64,000 nt of DNA from Pseudomonas sp. WN033 (GTDB taxonomy: Bacteria; Pseudomonadota; Gammaproteobacteria; Pseudomonadales; Pseudomonadaceae), in the NCBI GenBank assembly GCA_002287035.1, contig NSKG01000007.1, positions 145,490 through 209,489 of the forward strand. Direction: 5' to 3'. Positions within the stretch are counted from its first letter, which is position 1. Each line of letters opens with the position of its first letter. This document shows positions 25,342-35,093 of the stretch, one piece after another. A program made the position numbers and the translations under genes. The notes below the pieces were generated by a model. That model ran no database searches and was not told the DNA's origin. It was given only the letters and a program-made list of their open reading frames with translations.

Positions 25342-27383
25342 GCCGCCTGACCTGCCAGCAGGCCGCTGTGGCGCAGCAGTGCATCAATCGATGGTTCGCG
25401 GCCGCGAAACGCCACGAACAGCTCCATCGGCTCACGGCTGCCGCCCTGAGCCAGAATGTTGTCGCGGAAAGCCCGGCCAGTCTGCGGATTGAGCACTCCT
25501 TCCTCCTCGAAGCGCGAGAAAGCATCGGCCGACAACACCTCAGCCCACTTGTAGCTGTAGTATCCGGCCGCGTAGCCACCGGCGAAAATATGACTGAAGC
25601 CGTTCTGGAAGCGGTTGAAAGCCGGCGGCGGGAATACCGACACCTCGGCCCGCACCGCGTCCAGCACCTGCTGGGCGCTCTGGTCTGGATGGCGACCGAC
25701 ATGCAGCTCGAAGTCGAACAGCGAGAACTCGACCTGGCGCAACATGCCCAGACCGGACTGGAAGTTCTTGGCCGCCAGCATCTTGTCGAGCAGATCCTGC
25801 GGCAGCCGCTCACCGCTCTGGTAGTGGCCGGAGATCAGCGCCAGACCTTCCGGCTCCCAGCACCAGTTTTCCATAAACTGACTGGGCAGCTCGACCGCAT
25901 CCCAGGCCACGCCGTTAATGCCGGAGGCAGCCGGATAGTCGACCCGGGTCAGCAGGTGGTGCAGGCCGTGACCAAATTCATGGAACAGGGTGGTGACCTC
26001 GTCGTGGGTCAGCAGCGCCGGCTTGCCGCCGCTGGCCGGAGTGAAGTTGCACACCAGATAAGCAATTGGCTGCTGCAGCTCACCGGCAGACAGCCGTCGG
26101 CGATCACGGCAGCCGTCCATCCAGGCACCACCGCGCTTGTTGCTGCGGGCATACAAGTCGAGGAAAAAGCGCCCAATGCGCTGGCCGTTCTCCAGCACCT
26201 CGAACAACCTGGCATCCTTATGCCAGCGTTCAAACTCGCCCACTTCCCGCAGCTCAATGCCGTACAGGCGCTGGACAATGGCGAACATGCCATTGATCAC
26301 AGTGTCGACCGGGAAATAGGGGCGCAGTTGCTCCTGAGAAATCGCATAGCGATGCTGGCGCAACTGTTCGGCGTAATAGCCGACATCCCAGGCCTGCAGG
26401 TCAGTGCAACCACGCTCGGCGGCGAAGGCCCGCAATTCGCTCAGATCCTGCTCGGCGTGTGGGCGACTGCGCTGGCCCAGATCACGCAGGAACTGCAGCA
26501 CCTGATCCGGGGTTTCGGCCATCTTGGTCGCCAGCGACAGTTCGGCGTAGTTGGCAAAGCCCAGCAGCGCCGCCAGTTCCTGGCGCAGTTGCAGAATTTC
26601 GCTGATCAGCGGGCCGTTGTCATGCTGACCGGCATTCGGACCCTGATCCGAGGCCCGAGTGCAATAGGCGGTATACAGCTCCTGGCGCAACGCACGGTCA
26701 TGGGCATAGGTCATCACCGCGTAGTAGCTGGGGAACTCCAGGGTAATCAGCCAGCCGTCCAGCTCGCGAGCCTGGGCCGCCTCTCGGGCCTGAGCGATGG
26801 CTGACTCCGGTAGGCCATCGAGCGCGGCCTCGTCATCCAGCTGTTTGGTCCAGGCCTGGGTAGCGTCCATCAACTGGTTGGAAAACCGGCTGTGCAGCTC
26901 CGACAGACGCATCTGCAGTTCGCCATAGCGCTGCTGCTGCTCGGCTGGCAGGGCGATACCAGACAGGCGGAAATCGCGCAGCGCATGCTCGACGATGGTC
27001 CGCTGAGCCTGATCCAGGGTGGCGAACGCCGGGCCTTCGGCCAGTTGCCGGTAGGCGTCATAAAGCCGCTGGTTCTGCCCCAGCTCGGTGTAGTACTGGC
27101 TCAACAGTGGCAGACAGGCGTTATATGCATCACGCAGCTCGGGGCTGTTCATCACCGCGTTGAGGTGACTGACCGGAGACCAGGCTCGCGACAATCGCTC
27201 GCCCATCTCGTCCAGCGGCTCAACCAGACTGCTCCAGCTCCACTGGGCCGACGGGTTGCTCAGCAAGGCTTCCAGCGCGGCGCGGTTGTCGGCAAGAATC
27301 TGCTCGACCGCTGGTTTGACGTGCTCGGCGCGAATCGCGGCGAAGGGCGGCAGGTCATAGGATTGCAGCAGCGGGTTGGACAT
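25338..27383 (-). CDS. prlC: Oligopeptidase A (M3 metallopeptidase)
   Basis: A 681-residue cytoplasmic M3-family zinc peptidase that degrades oligopeptides, including cleaved signal peptides in E. coli. The zinc motif HEFGHGLHHLL (HExxH-like, with the third ligand Glu ~25 residues downstream in ELPSQFMENW) is intact. Length matches the family (~680). The start MSNPLLQSYDLPPF is the usual N-terminus. It is divergent from the gamma carbonic anhydrase gene and followed by yheV. Confidence 0.95.
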   Translation of the reverse strand: MSNPLLQSYDLPPFAAIRAEHVKPAVEQILADNRAALEALLSNPSAQWSWSSLVEPLDEMGERLSRAWSPVSHLNAVMNSPELRDAYNACLPLLSQYYTELGQNQRLYDAYRQLAEGPAFATLDQAQRTIVEHALRDFRLSGIALPAEQQQRYGELQMRLSELHSRFSNQLMDATQAWTKQLDDEAALDGLPESAIAQAREAAQARELDGWLITLEFPSYYAVMTYAHDRALRQELYTAYCTRASDQGPNAGQHDNGPLISEILQLRQELAALLGFANYAELSLATKMAETPDQVLQFLRDLGQRSRPHAEQDLSELRAFAAERGCTDLQAWDVGYYAEQLRQHRYAISQEQLRPYFPVDTVINGMFAIVQRLYGIELREVGEFERWHKDARLFEVLENGQRIGRFFLDLYARSNKRGGAWMDGCRDRRRLSAGELQQPIAYLVCNFTPASGGKPALLTHDEVTTLFHEFGHGLHHLLTRVDYPAASGINGVAWDAVELPSQFMENWCWEPEGLALISGHYQSGERLPQDLLDKMLAAKNFQSGLGMLRQVEFSLFDFELHVGRHPDQSAQQVLDAVRAEVSVFPPPAFNRFQNGFSHIFAGGYAAGYYSYKWAEVLSADAFSRFEEEGVLNPQTGRAFRDNILAQGGSREPMELFVAFRGREPSIDALLRHSGLLAGQAA

Positions 27384-27511
27384 GACGGGTATCCTGAATC
27401 GAGGGATGGCTTACAATGCCCCATATTAAAGAACCGCAAAGGGCTTGGCATCGTTGAATGCAGTAGAAGATATCAATGATGGCGATAGCCGCGAAATTCA
27501 AGGGTGGGCCG

Positions 27512-28054
27512 ATGAAGCTGCGCAAATTCCGAGACTGGCAACCGAAACTGGGTGAGCGGGTGTTTATCGACCCCTCGGCAGTGGTCCTGGGCGATGTCGA
27601 ACTGGGCGATGACTGCTCGGTCTGGCCGGCTACCGTGATCCGTGGCGACATGCACCGCATCCGCATCGGCGCTCGTACCAGCGTGCAGGACGGCAGCGTA
27701 CTGCATATCACCCATGCCGGGCCGTTCAACCCCGATGGTTACCCGCTGATCATCGGCGAGGATGTGACCATCGGCCACAAGGTACTACTGCATGGCTGCA
27801 CGGTGGGTAACCGGGTGCTGATCGGCATGGGCAGTATCGTCATGGACGGGGCGGTGATCGAGGACGAGGTGGTACTGGGGGCCGGCAGCCTGGTGCCGGC
27901 CGGCAAGACCCTGAAAAGCGGCTACCTTTACATGGGTAGCCCGGCCCGGGAAGTACGGCAGATCAGTGAACGCGAGCGCAGCTTCTTCAGCTATTCGGCC
28001 AACAACTACATCAAGCTCAAGGACCAGCATCTGGCAGAAGACTGGAGCCACTGA
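27512..28054 (+). CDS. Gamma-carbonic anhydrase family protein (YrdA-like)
   Basis: A 180-residue left-handed beta-helix (hexapeptide-repeat) protein. The three zinc histidines are present in VLHITHAGPFNPDGYPL (first) and TIGHKVLLHGCTVG (second and third). The FIDPSAVVLGDVELGDDCSVWPATVIRGDMHRIRIG stretch shows the hexapeptide periodicity. Many bacterial members lack proven anhydrase activity, so the function is assigned by family only. I chose ATG 27512; the frame is open from 27476. It is divergent from prlC, as in other pseudomonads. Confidence 0.88.
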   Translation: MKLRKFRDWQPKLGERVFIDPSAVVLGDVELGDDCSVWPATVIRGDMHRIRIGARTSVQDGSVLHITHAGPFNPDGYPLIIGEDVTIGHKVLLHGCTVGNRVLIGMGSIVMDGAVIEDEVVLGAGSLVPAGKTLKSGYLYMGSPAREVRQISERERSFFSYSANNYIKLKDQHLAEDWSH

Positions 28055-28201
28055 CCAACGGTCACGGTTTCGGGCCGATGACTGACCAACAATCACTCCG
28101 GTGAATGGTCATGGTGCCGCAGCCCGGCTGGTTTAACATCGGGCTCATACCGGGCGCTACGCCCGGCCATCCAGAACAACAGATTACTCGGAGAATTGCC
28201 G

Positions 28202-29224
28202 ATGTCCGCCTACGTCAATCGCAAGGTCGTCCTCAGCCGCCGCCCACAGGGCGAAATCCAGGACGGCGACCTGTCGCTGGTCGAAGCCCCGGTACGTGAA
28301 CTCAAGGACGGCGAAGTCCTGATCAAGACCCTGTGGCTGTCACTCGACCCCTACATGCGCCCCCGAATGAATGACAGCAAGGGTTATATGGACCCGATCG
28401 GTATCGGCGAAGTGATCGTCGGCGAAAGCATCGGCCGGGTGATCGAGTCCAACTCTGATAACTATCAGGTCGGTGATCTGGTCACCGTCTACTCCGGCTG
28501 GCAAGAGTACTGCATCATCCCCGGCGACGCCGCCATGGTCTACAAGATCAAGGAACAGGGCGCCCCGCTGCAGACCTACCTGGGCGTAGCCGGCATGCCC
28601 GGCCGTACCGGCTACTGCGGGCTGATGTACGTCGGCAAGCCCAAGGCCGGTGAAACCGTGGTGGTTTCCGCCGCCTCCGGTCCGGTCGGCACCGTGGTCG
28701 GCCAGACCGCCAAACAGCTTGGCTGCCGGGTGGTGGGCGTGGCCGGTGGCCCGGACAAGTGCAACTACGTGGTCAACGAGCTGGGCTTCGACGCCTGCGT
28801 CGACTACAAGGCCGGCAACCTCGAGGCCGATCTGGCCGCCGCCTGCCCGAACGGCATTGATGTCTACTTCGAGAACGTCGGCGGCGATGTCGCCAAGGCC
28901 GTGGCCAAGCTGCTCAACCCCGGCGCCCGGGTACCGGTGTGTGGCTATGTGTCGGCCTACAACGTCGCCGACCAGAGCCAGGTTGAAACCCCGTTCCACA
29001 TCTTCGGCAAGCTCGACCCCAAGCCCGAGCACCGCTTCTTCCTGGTCACCGAATGGCAGGACCAGCATCAGGAAATCACCGCCCTGCTGGCCGGCCAGGT
29101 CGCCAGCGGCCAGTTGAAGTACAGCGAAACCATCGCCGAAGGTCTGGACAACGCGGTCGAAGCGTTCAAGGGCATGCTCAAGGGCAAGAACTTCGGCAAG
29201 CAGTTGGTGCACATCGCCGACTGA
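28202..29224 (+). CDS. Zinc-independent MDR NADP-dependent oxidoreductase (CurA-like)
   Basis: A 340-residue medium-chain reductase of the leukotriene B4 dehydrogenase/curcumin reductase branch. The start SAYVNRKVVLSRRPQGE and the substrate-side LSLDPYMRPRMNDSKGYMDPI are diagnostic. The NADPH motif reads VVVSAASGPVGTVVGQTAKQLGCRVVG, and YFENVGGDVAKAVAKLLN follows. No structural zinc cysteines are seen. It would reduce alpha,beta-double bonds of enones or enals; the substrate is not known. ATG 28202 follows CGGAG. A stand-alone gene. Confidence 0.88.
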   Translation: MSAYVNRKVVLSRRPQGEIQDGDLSLVEAPVRELKDGEVLIKTLWLSLDPYMRPRMNDSKGYMDPIGIGEVIVGESIGRVIESNSDNYQVGDLVTVYSGWQEYCIIPGDAAMVYKIKEQGAPLQTYLGVAGMPGRTGYCGLMYVGKPKAGETVVVSAASGPVGTVVGQTAKQLGCRVVGVAGGPDKCNYVVNELGFDACVDYKAGNLEADLAAACPNGIDVYFENVGGDVAKAVAKLLNPGARVPVCGYVSAYNVADQSQVETPFHIFGKLDPKPEHRFFLVTEWQDQHQEITALLAGQVASGQLKYSETIAEGLDNAVEAFKGMLKGKNFGKQLVHIAD

Positions 29225-29389
29225 GCCCCCTCCTGGCGCCGGGCCAATCCGGTGCCGCCTCTGGAACGGAACCTGCATTGCCTGCACTGTGCTGAGTCGA
29301 AACCTGCTTTCAGCGGTTTCGACCGCACGGTTTTGGAGCGCCTGCACTGAAGCAAGCGCCATCAAAGTGCCATAATCGCAGGATTGCTC

Positions 29390-32300
29390 ATGCCAGTCGC
29401 CATGATCGATGTGCTCTGGGTCGTGCTATGCGCCGGCCTGGTGTTCAACATGCAGTTGGGGTTTCTGTGTCTGGAGTCGGGCCTGACCCGCAGCAAGAAC
29501 GCCATCAATGTCGCGGTCAAGAACATGGCCGACCTCAGCGTCGCGGTCCTGGTCTACTGGCTATACGGCTTCAGCCTGATGTTCGGCGCCAGCCAGGGCG
29601 GCTGGTTTGGTGATGGCTTCGCCCTGCTGTCGTTCGAGGACACTTGGCAGGCGGCCTTCTTCCTGTTCCAGGCCATGTTTTGCACCACCGCCGCGACCAT
29701 CGTCTCCGGCGCCGCCGCCGAGCGCATGCGCTTTAGCGGCTACCTGCTGGTAACGCTGGTGGCCGCCGGACTGATCTACCCCTTTTACGGCCACTGGGCC
29801 TGGGCTGGCGGGTTCAGTCAGGGCGAAGGCTGGCTGGCCGCCAGAGGCTTTGTCGACTTCGCCGGAGCCACCGTGGTCCACGGTATTGGCGGCTGGGTGG
29901 CGCTGGCGGTGATTCTGGTGCTGGGTCCACGCCAGGGCCGCTTCGACCAACCCCGTCAGGGCCGCAGCCTGCCCGGCTCGAACCTGCCAATGGCCATGCT
30001 CGGCGCCCTGCTGTTGCTGTTTGGCTGGTTTGGCTTCAACGGCGGCAGCACCCTGAGCTTCGACGGCCGGGTGCCGGGGATCATCGCCAACACAGTGCTG
30101 GCGGCAGTAGCTGGAATCTTCGGCGGCATGCTGATGTCCTGGCTGCGCTGGCGGCTGATCGACCCGGTATACCCGCTCAACGGCCTGATCGCCGGCATGG
30201 TGGCGATCACCGCCAGCGCCCATGCGGTGAGCGCGGCAACCGCTGTGCTGATTGGCCTAGGCGGCAGCCTGGTGATGTATCTGGCTGACCGGCTGCTGCA
30301 ACGCTGGCGTATCGACGATGCGGTCGGTGCGGTCCCGGTGCATCTGGCCAGTGGCATCTGGGGCACGCTGGCGGTAGCACTGCTGGCCGATCTTGAGCGC
30401 CTGGGCACCGGACTGAGCCGCTGGCAACAGTTCGGTGTCCAGCTCGAAGGGGTACTGGTCGCCGCGCTCTGGGCCTTCGGCCTGACCTGGCTGCTGTTGC
30501 GTCTGATCAACCGGCTGCTGCCGCTGCGGGTTGACGCCAACGCCGAAGCCGTGGGCCTTAACGTCTCCGAACATGGCGCCCGGACCGAACTGGTGGAGCT
30601 GCTCGAGGCCATGGCCACCCATCAGCGTGACGGCCACTTCAGCCACGAGGTACCTGTCGAGCCCTTTACCGAGGTCGGCCAGATCGCCAGCCAGTACAAC
30701 AAGGTGATCCGCGCCCTGCGCGAGGCGGTGGGCAAGACCCAGGCGATCGTCCGTGATATCCGTGATGGCATTGTCACCTGCAACAACGATGGCATTCTGG
30801 CCAGTTGCAACCCCGGCGCCGAGCGATTGTTCGGCCTGCCGGCTGAACGGCTGATCGGCCGGCCACTCGACCAGTTGGTGGCAGAGCGCGACTGGCGTGG
30901 TCTGGAGATGCCGGAGCAGGGTAATGAACTGACGCAGGAGGTACTTCTGTGCCGCCAGGAGCATGAACAATTCGTCGCCGAGCTGACCGTCAGCCGCGGC
31001 TCGCTGGAAGCCGATCTGTTCACCTGCACGATCCGCGACATCACCGAACGCCGGCGGATCGAACAGCAACTGTTCCACGAAAAGATGCTGGCCCAGGTGA
31101 CCCTGGCCTCAATCGGTGACGGCGTGATAAGTACCGGTCCGGACGGACGGATTCGCTACCTCAACCCGGTCGCCGAGCAGTTGACCGGCTGGCCTCAGAG
31201 CAATGCCCACGGCCAGCGTCTGGAAGAGGTCTACCGGCTTTACGACGAAGTCACTGGCGAGCCCCTGGGCAATCCGGTCACCAATCTGTTGCGGCGCCTG
31301 AACCGGCCACCGCAACGCCCCGAAGGCACCGCCGCGCTGCTACGCCGGGCCGATGGCAGCGAAGTACCGGTGCAGGACGCAGTTGCGCCGATCCGTGACG
31401 CCGACGGCCGAATCATCGGCGCAGTGCTGACCTTCCGCGACGTCACCGTGACCCGCCGCCTGGCCCGCGAACTGTCACATCAGGCCGCTCACGACCAGCT
31501 TACCGGGCTAGCCAATCGCGCCGAGTTCGAGCGCCGGCTGGCCATGGTCCTGCAGCAGCCCGGTAAAGAGCGCGGTGAACAGGTGCTGTGCTACATGGAC
31601 CTGGACCAGTTCAAAGTGGTCAATGACACCTGCGGCCATGCCGCCGGTGACGAACTGCTGCGGCAACTGGCCAAACTGTTCCAGAGCAGGATTCGCGCCA
31701 GCGACGTACTGGCCCGCCTGGGTGGCGACGAGTTCGGCCTGTTGCTGCTCGGCTGCCCGCTGGAAGAAGCGCTGCCGGTGGCCGATAGCATTCGTGCGCT
31801 GGTCGAAGACTTCCGTTTCAGTTGGGAAGGCAAGAGCTTCGCCATCGGCGTCAGCATCGGCCTGGTGCAGCTCGATGCCGAGGCCGACTCGCTGAGCAGC
31901 CTGCTCAGCGCCGCCGACAGCGCCTGCTATGCCGCCAAGGATGCCGGGCGTAACCGTATCCACATTTACCAGGCCGACGACCAGCAGTTGCTCGAGCGGC
32001 GCGGCGAGATGCTCTGGGTAAATCGCATTCGCCAAGCGCTGGACAATGATCAACTGCGCCTGTTCGTCCAGCCGATCATCGCACTGCAACATGCCAGTCG
32101 CGGTCCCAGCTATGAAGTACTGGTGCGCATGCTCGGCGAAGACGGACGCATCATCCCGCCGGGTGCCTTCATGCCTGCGGCAGAACGTTACGCCCTGGCG
32201 GTGGCCATCGACCGCTGGGTGGTCAGCAACTTCCTGGCCTGGGTCGGCGACTACAGCCGGCGCCACCCCGAGCAGCCGGGTAACTACTCGATCAACCTGT

Positions 32301-32779
32301 CGGCCGCCTCGCTCAGCGAAGAAAGCTTCCTCGACTTCGTGCTCAACACCCTCGACCGCCATCAGGTGCCAACCGCCTGCATCTGTTTCGAAATCACCGA
32401 AACCAGCGCCATCGCCAACCTCAGCCGGGCCCTGATCTTCATGCAGCAGCTCAAGGCCATCGGCTGCGAGTTCGCCCTGGATGACTTTGGCTCCGGCCTG
32501 TCTTCGTTCGCCTACCTCAAGACCCTGCCGGTCGATTATCTAAAGATCGACGGGGTGTTCGTCCGCGATATCGCCAGCGACCCGATTGCCCGGGCCATGG
32601 TTGCCTCGATCAATACCATCGGCCATGAAATGGGGTTGCGCACGGTCGCCGAGTTCGTTGAGAACCAAAGCATCCTTGAGCAATTGCACGAACTGGGCGT
32701 CGACTACGCCCAAGGCTACCACCTCGGCCGCCCCCAGCCCCTGGGCGAGCTGAGCGGTGTGCGGATGATGCCGCGTTGA
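29390..32779 (+). CDS. Ammonium-transporter-like sensor fused to PAS, GGDEF and EAL domains
   Basis: A ~1129-residue chain. Residues ~1-390 are an Amt/Rh-type membrane channel with ~11 helices: GFLCLESGLTRSKNA, IVSGAAAERMRF, the first pore histidine in GATVVHGIGGW and the second in VPVHLASGIWG. A linker and two PAS-like regions follow (~450-570, e.g. IRDITERR; ~580-700, ending VLTFRDVTVTRR). The diguanylate cyclase domain has GGDEF at 778-782 and an RxxD inhibitory site (RASD) five residues upstream. The EAL domain has EVL at 909-911 and retains NLSAASL, EITET, LDDFGSG, LKIDG and AEFVEN. All point to a membrane sensor coupling external ammonium to c-di-GMP turnover; which activity dominates is unknown. 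ATG 29390 follows AGGA. Confidence 0.9.
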   Translation: MPVAMIDVLWVVLCAGLVFNMQLGFLCLESGLTRSKNAINVAVKNMADLSVAVLVYWLYGFSLMFGASQGGWFGDGFALLSFEDTWQAAFFLFQAMFCTTAATIVSGAAAERMRFSGYLLVTLVAAGLIYPFYGHWAWAGGFSQGEGWLAARGFVDFAGATVVHGIGGWVALAVILVLGPRQGRFDQPRQGRSLPGSNLPMAMLGALLLLFGWFGFNGGSTLSFDGRVPGIIANTVLAAVAGIFGGMLMSWLRWRLIDPVYPLNGLIAGMVAITASAHAVSAATAVLIGLGGSLVMYLADRLLQRWRIDDAVGAVPVHLASGIWGTLAVALLADLERLGTGLSRWQQFGVQLEGVLVAALWAFGLTWLLLRLINRLLPLRVDANAEAVGLNVSEHGARTELVELLEAMATHQRDGHFSHEVPVEPFTEVGQIASQYNKVIRALREAVGKTQAIVRDIRDGIVTCNNDGILASCNPGAERLFGLPAERLIGRPLDQLVAERDWRGLEMPEQGNELTQEVLLCRQEHEQFVAELTVSRGSLEADLFTCTIRDITERRRIEQQLFHEKMLAQVTLASIGDGVISTGPDGRIRYLNPVAEQLTGWPQSNAHGQRLEEVYRLYDEVTGEPLGNPVTNLLRRLNRPPQRPEGTAALLRRADGSEVPVQDAVAPIRDADGRIIGAVLTFRDVTVTRRLARELSHQAAHDQLTGLANRAEFERRLAMVLQQPGKERGEQVLCYMDLDQFKVVNDTCGHAAGDELLRQLAKLFQSRIRASDVLARLGGDEFGLLLLGCPLEEALPVADSIRALVEDFRFSWEGKSFAIGVSIGLVQLDAEADSLSSLLSAADSACYAAKDAGRNRIHIYQADDQQLLERRGEMLWVNRIRQALDNDQLRLFVQPIIALQHASRGPSYEVLVRMLGEDGRIIPPGAFMPAAERYALAVAIDRWVVSNFLAWVGDYSRRHPEQPGNYSINLSAASLSEESFLDFVLNTLDRHQVPTACICFEITETSAIANLSRALIFMQQLKAIGCEFALDDFGSGLSSFAYLKTLPVDYLKIDGVFVRDIASDPIARAMVASINTIGHEMGLRTVAEFVENQSILEQLHELGVDYAQGYHLGRPQPLGELSGVRMMPR

Positions 32780-32810
32780 GCTGGGTGCAGCAGTAACCGG
32801 GCGATTAGCG

Positions 32811-34175
32811 TCAAGTCCCGAGCAGTTTTGTCGCCAGTTGGTTGTGCTGTTCAACCAACAGCGGCAGCTCGGCACTCAGCAACTGCCCGTCGGCAATCAC
32901 CTGCCGGCCATTGATGATGCTGTGGCAAACCCGGGGTGGGGTGCAAAACACCAGCGCTGCCAACGGATCGACCTGGGCTCCAGCCAGGCTGATGTCATCG
33001 CAACGGAAGCTGATGATGTCAGCGCAGTAGCCGGCCTGAATCCGCCCCAGCGCCGCCGCCCGGCCCAGCACCTCGGCACCGCCCCGAGTGGCAATCTCCA
33101 GCGCTTCACGGGCACTCATGGCCGCCGGATTTTCATCCCGCACCCGAGCACTGAGCATGGCCTGACGCGCCTCACTAAGCAGATGGTTGCTGTCATTCGA
33201 AGCACTGCCATCCACGCCCAGCCCAACCTTGACGCCAGCGTCACGCATCTTGCGCACCGGTGCCAGCCCCGAGGCCAGGCGCATGTTCGAACACGGACAG
33301 TGGGCAACCCCGGTGCCGGTCCGGGCAAACAGGGCGATGCCCGGGTCGTCGAGCTTGACGCAGTGTGCATGCCAGGCATTCTCGCCCAGCCAGTCGACCT
33401 CCTCGACATACTGTGCCGGGGTCATGTCATAGACACTTTGGCAGAACTCAACATCCTTCCAGTTCTCGGCGGTGTGGGTGTGCATCCCGACCCCATAAGC
33501 CCGCGCCAGCCGACCAGTTTCGAGCATCAGCTCGCGGGTTACGGTAAATGGTGAGGATGGCGCCACCACCACCCGCACCATGGCGTCAAAGGCTGGGTCG
33601 TTGTAACGCTCGATGACCCGCTGCATATCATCAAGAATCGCCTGCTCATCGGCCTCGACCAGCACATCCGGCGGCAACCCGCCACGACTCTGGCCCAAGC
33701 TGATGGCTCCGCGGCCGGCATGAAAGCGAATTCCCAGCTCACTGGCGGCCTGAATGCTGTCCTCCAGCTGAATGCCATTGACATACAGATAAGCCTGGTC
33801 CATCGCCGTGGTACAGCCACTGAGCATCAGTTCGGCAATAGCCGTGCGGGTGGCGGTTCTGGCCATCTCCGGGGTCAACCGGGCCCAGACTGGAAACAGT
33901 GCGCTAAGCCAGTCGAACAGCTCGGCATCCTGAGCCGCCGGTAGTACCCGGGTCAGCGACTGAAACATGTGGTGATGGGTATTGATCAGCCCTGGCAGAA
34001 CGACCTGGCCACTCAGATCGATAACCCGGTCGGCGCTGGTTGGCAGCTCATTGGCCGATCCCACCGCCTCAATCAGACTGCCACGAATCAGAATCGAGGC
34101 GTCAGTCAGTTCACGGCGCTGATCATCCATGGTGGCAATCAGGCGGGCATTCTTGAGCAGTAGGGTCGATGACAT
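32811..34175 (-). CDS. 8-oxoguanine deaminase-like amidohydrolase
   Basis: A 454-residue amidohydrolase-superfamily enzyme. Metal ligands are seen in the HxH-like INTHHHMFQSL, in GMHTHTAENW, in AWHAHCVKL and in GLGVDGSASND (the catalytic Asp). The AHCPCSNMRLASG stretch is typical of the guanine/8-oxoguanine/isoxanthopterin deaminase branch. P. aeruginosa has a characterised 8-oxoguanine deaminase of this type, which this protein resembles. It would deaminate an oxidised purine base to the corresponding oxopurine. Substrate assignment is by resemblance only. It converges with the Amt-fusion gene. Confidence 0.82.
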   Translation of the reverse strand: MSSTLLLKNARLIATMDDQRRELTDASILIRGSLIEAVGSANELPTSADRVIDLSGQVVLPGLINTHHHMFQSLTRVLPAAQDAELFDWLSALFPVWARLTPEMARTATRTAIAELMLSGCTTAMDQAYLYVNGIQLEDSIQAASELGIRFHAGRGAISLGQSRGGLPPDVLVEADEQAILDDMQRVIERYNDPAFDAMVRVVVAPSSPFTVTRELMLETGRLARAYGVGMHTHTAENWKDVEFCQSVYDMTPAQYVEEVDWLGENAWHAHCVKLDDPGIALFARTGTGVAHCPCSNMRLASGLAPVRKMRDAGVKVGLGVDGSASNDSNHLLSEARQAMLSARVRDENPAAMSAREALEIATRGGAEVLGRAAALGRIQAGYCADIISFRCDDISLAGAQVDPLAALVFCTPPRVCHSIINGRQVIADGQLLSAELPLLVEQHNQLATKLLGT

Positions 34176-34339
34176 GTGTGCTCCTGTCAGTTACGGCCAA
34201 CGGCTTAACTTTGGCTTGAACCCAAGGTAGCAGGACACATCGCTTTTAGGGAAACTGGGCAGCGCATCAGGCAAGCCATCTTCAGCATTGAGGGCAGCTG
34301 AACACCTGATGCTTTCGGAAACTGATACAGGAAGGAAAG

Positions 34340-34416
34340 TGGCGCACCCGACAGGATTCGAACCTGTGACCCCTGCCTTCGGAGGGCAGTACTCTATCCA
34401 GCTGAGCTACGGGTGC
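34340..34416 (-). tRNA. tRNA-Arg (CCG)
   Basis: Read on the minus strand, a 77-base cloverleaf: acceptor GCACCCG/CGGGTGC, D arm with AGCTCAGCTGGATAGAG, anticodon stem CTGCC/GGCAG with loop CTCCGAA (anticodon CCG), T arm with GGTTCGAATCC, discriminator G and an encoded CCA (34340-34342). Confidence 0.97.
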
Positions 34417-34597
34417 GTTTCAGGGCCGCAATAATACGCATTGAATCGCTCGGCGTCCATGCCCTGTTGTCATGCGACTGCGTGACGCGTCGGGGTTATT
34501 GCCAGGCCCAGCTATTTTGTCGCTTGCGGGTTTACCGGTATACTCGCGCACAATGTCCGGGTTCTGCTGCCGGCTGATACTTATAGCTATGATGAGG

Positions 34598-35032
34598 ATG
34601 TTCAAGGTGACGACTGTGAAAAAACTTCTGGCCGCCTCTGCGGCCATGCTTGCCCTGATGGCCGGTAGTGCCTTTGCGACTGCGGTTGAGGACGCCATTG
34701 CCGAGCGGATCAAGCCGTTTGGTTCGGTGTGTCTGGCTGGCGATCCCTGTGCTGAAGAAACCGGTGCCGTAGCAGCCGCCTCTCCAGCCGGCGGTGCGCG
34801 TTCGGGCGAAGCGGTTTACAAGCAGTTCTGCACCGCCTGTCACAGCACCGGTCTGCTGGGCGCTCCCGTTACCGGTGATACTCCGGCCTGGCAGGCCCGT
34901 CATGGCGGCAACCTGGATGAGCTGCTGGCAACCGCAATCAGCGGGATCAACGCCATGCCGCCAAAAGGCACCTGCGCCGACTGCTCCGATGATGAGCTGA
35001 TGGACGCCATCAAGCACATGTCCGGCCTGTAA
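34598..35032 (+). CDS. Cytochrome c5-type monohaem cytochrome
   Basis: A 144-residue periplasmic cytochrome. A signal peptide (KKLLAASAAMLALMAGSAFA) is followed by a spacer with a Cys pair (CLAGDPC). The class I haem domain has QFCTACHSTGLLGAP and the distal Met in INAMPPKG. The downstream CADCSDDEL carries the extra cysteine pair characteristic of the c5 family. It likely shuttles electrons to terminal oxidases. Start choice is uncertain: ATG 34598 is used, but GTG 34616 with AAGG upstream would also leave an intact signal peptide. It is divergent from the tRNA and converges with rep at a shared terminator. Confidence 0.88.
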   Translation: MFKVTTVKKLLAASAAMLALMAGSAFATAVEDAIAERIKPFGSVCLAGDPCAEETGAVAAASPAGGARSGEAVYKQFCTACHSTGLLGAPVTGDTPAWQARHGGNLDELLATAISGINAMPPKGTCADCSDDELMDAIKHMSGL

Positions 35033-35048
35033 GCCGAGCGCTTGAAGC

Positions 35049-35080
35049 AAAAAAGCCGCCCAGCCCGGGCGGCTTTTTTT
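35049..35080. terminator. Bidirectional rho-independent terminator
   Basis: GCCGCCC (35055-35061) pairs with GGGCGGC (35067-35073), flanked by six A residues on one side and seven T residues on the other. It terminates both the cytochrome c5 gene and the convergent rep gene. Confidence 0.93.
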
Positions 35081-35093
35081 GTACCTGGAAAAA

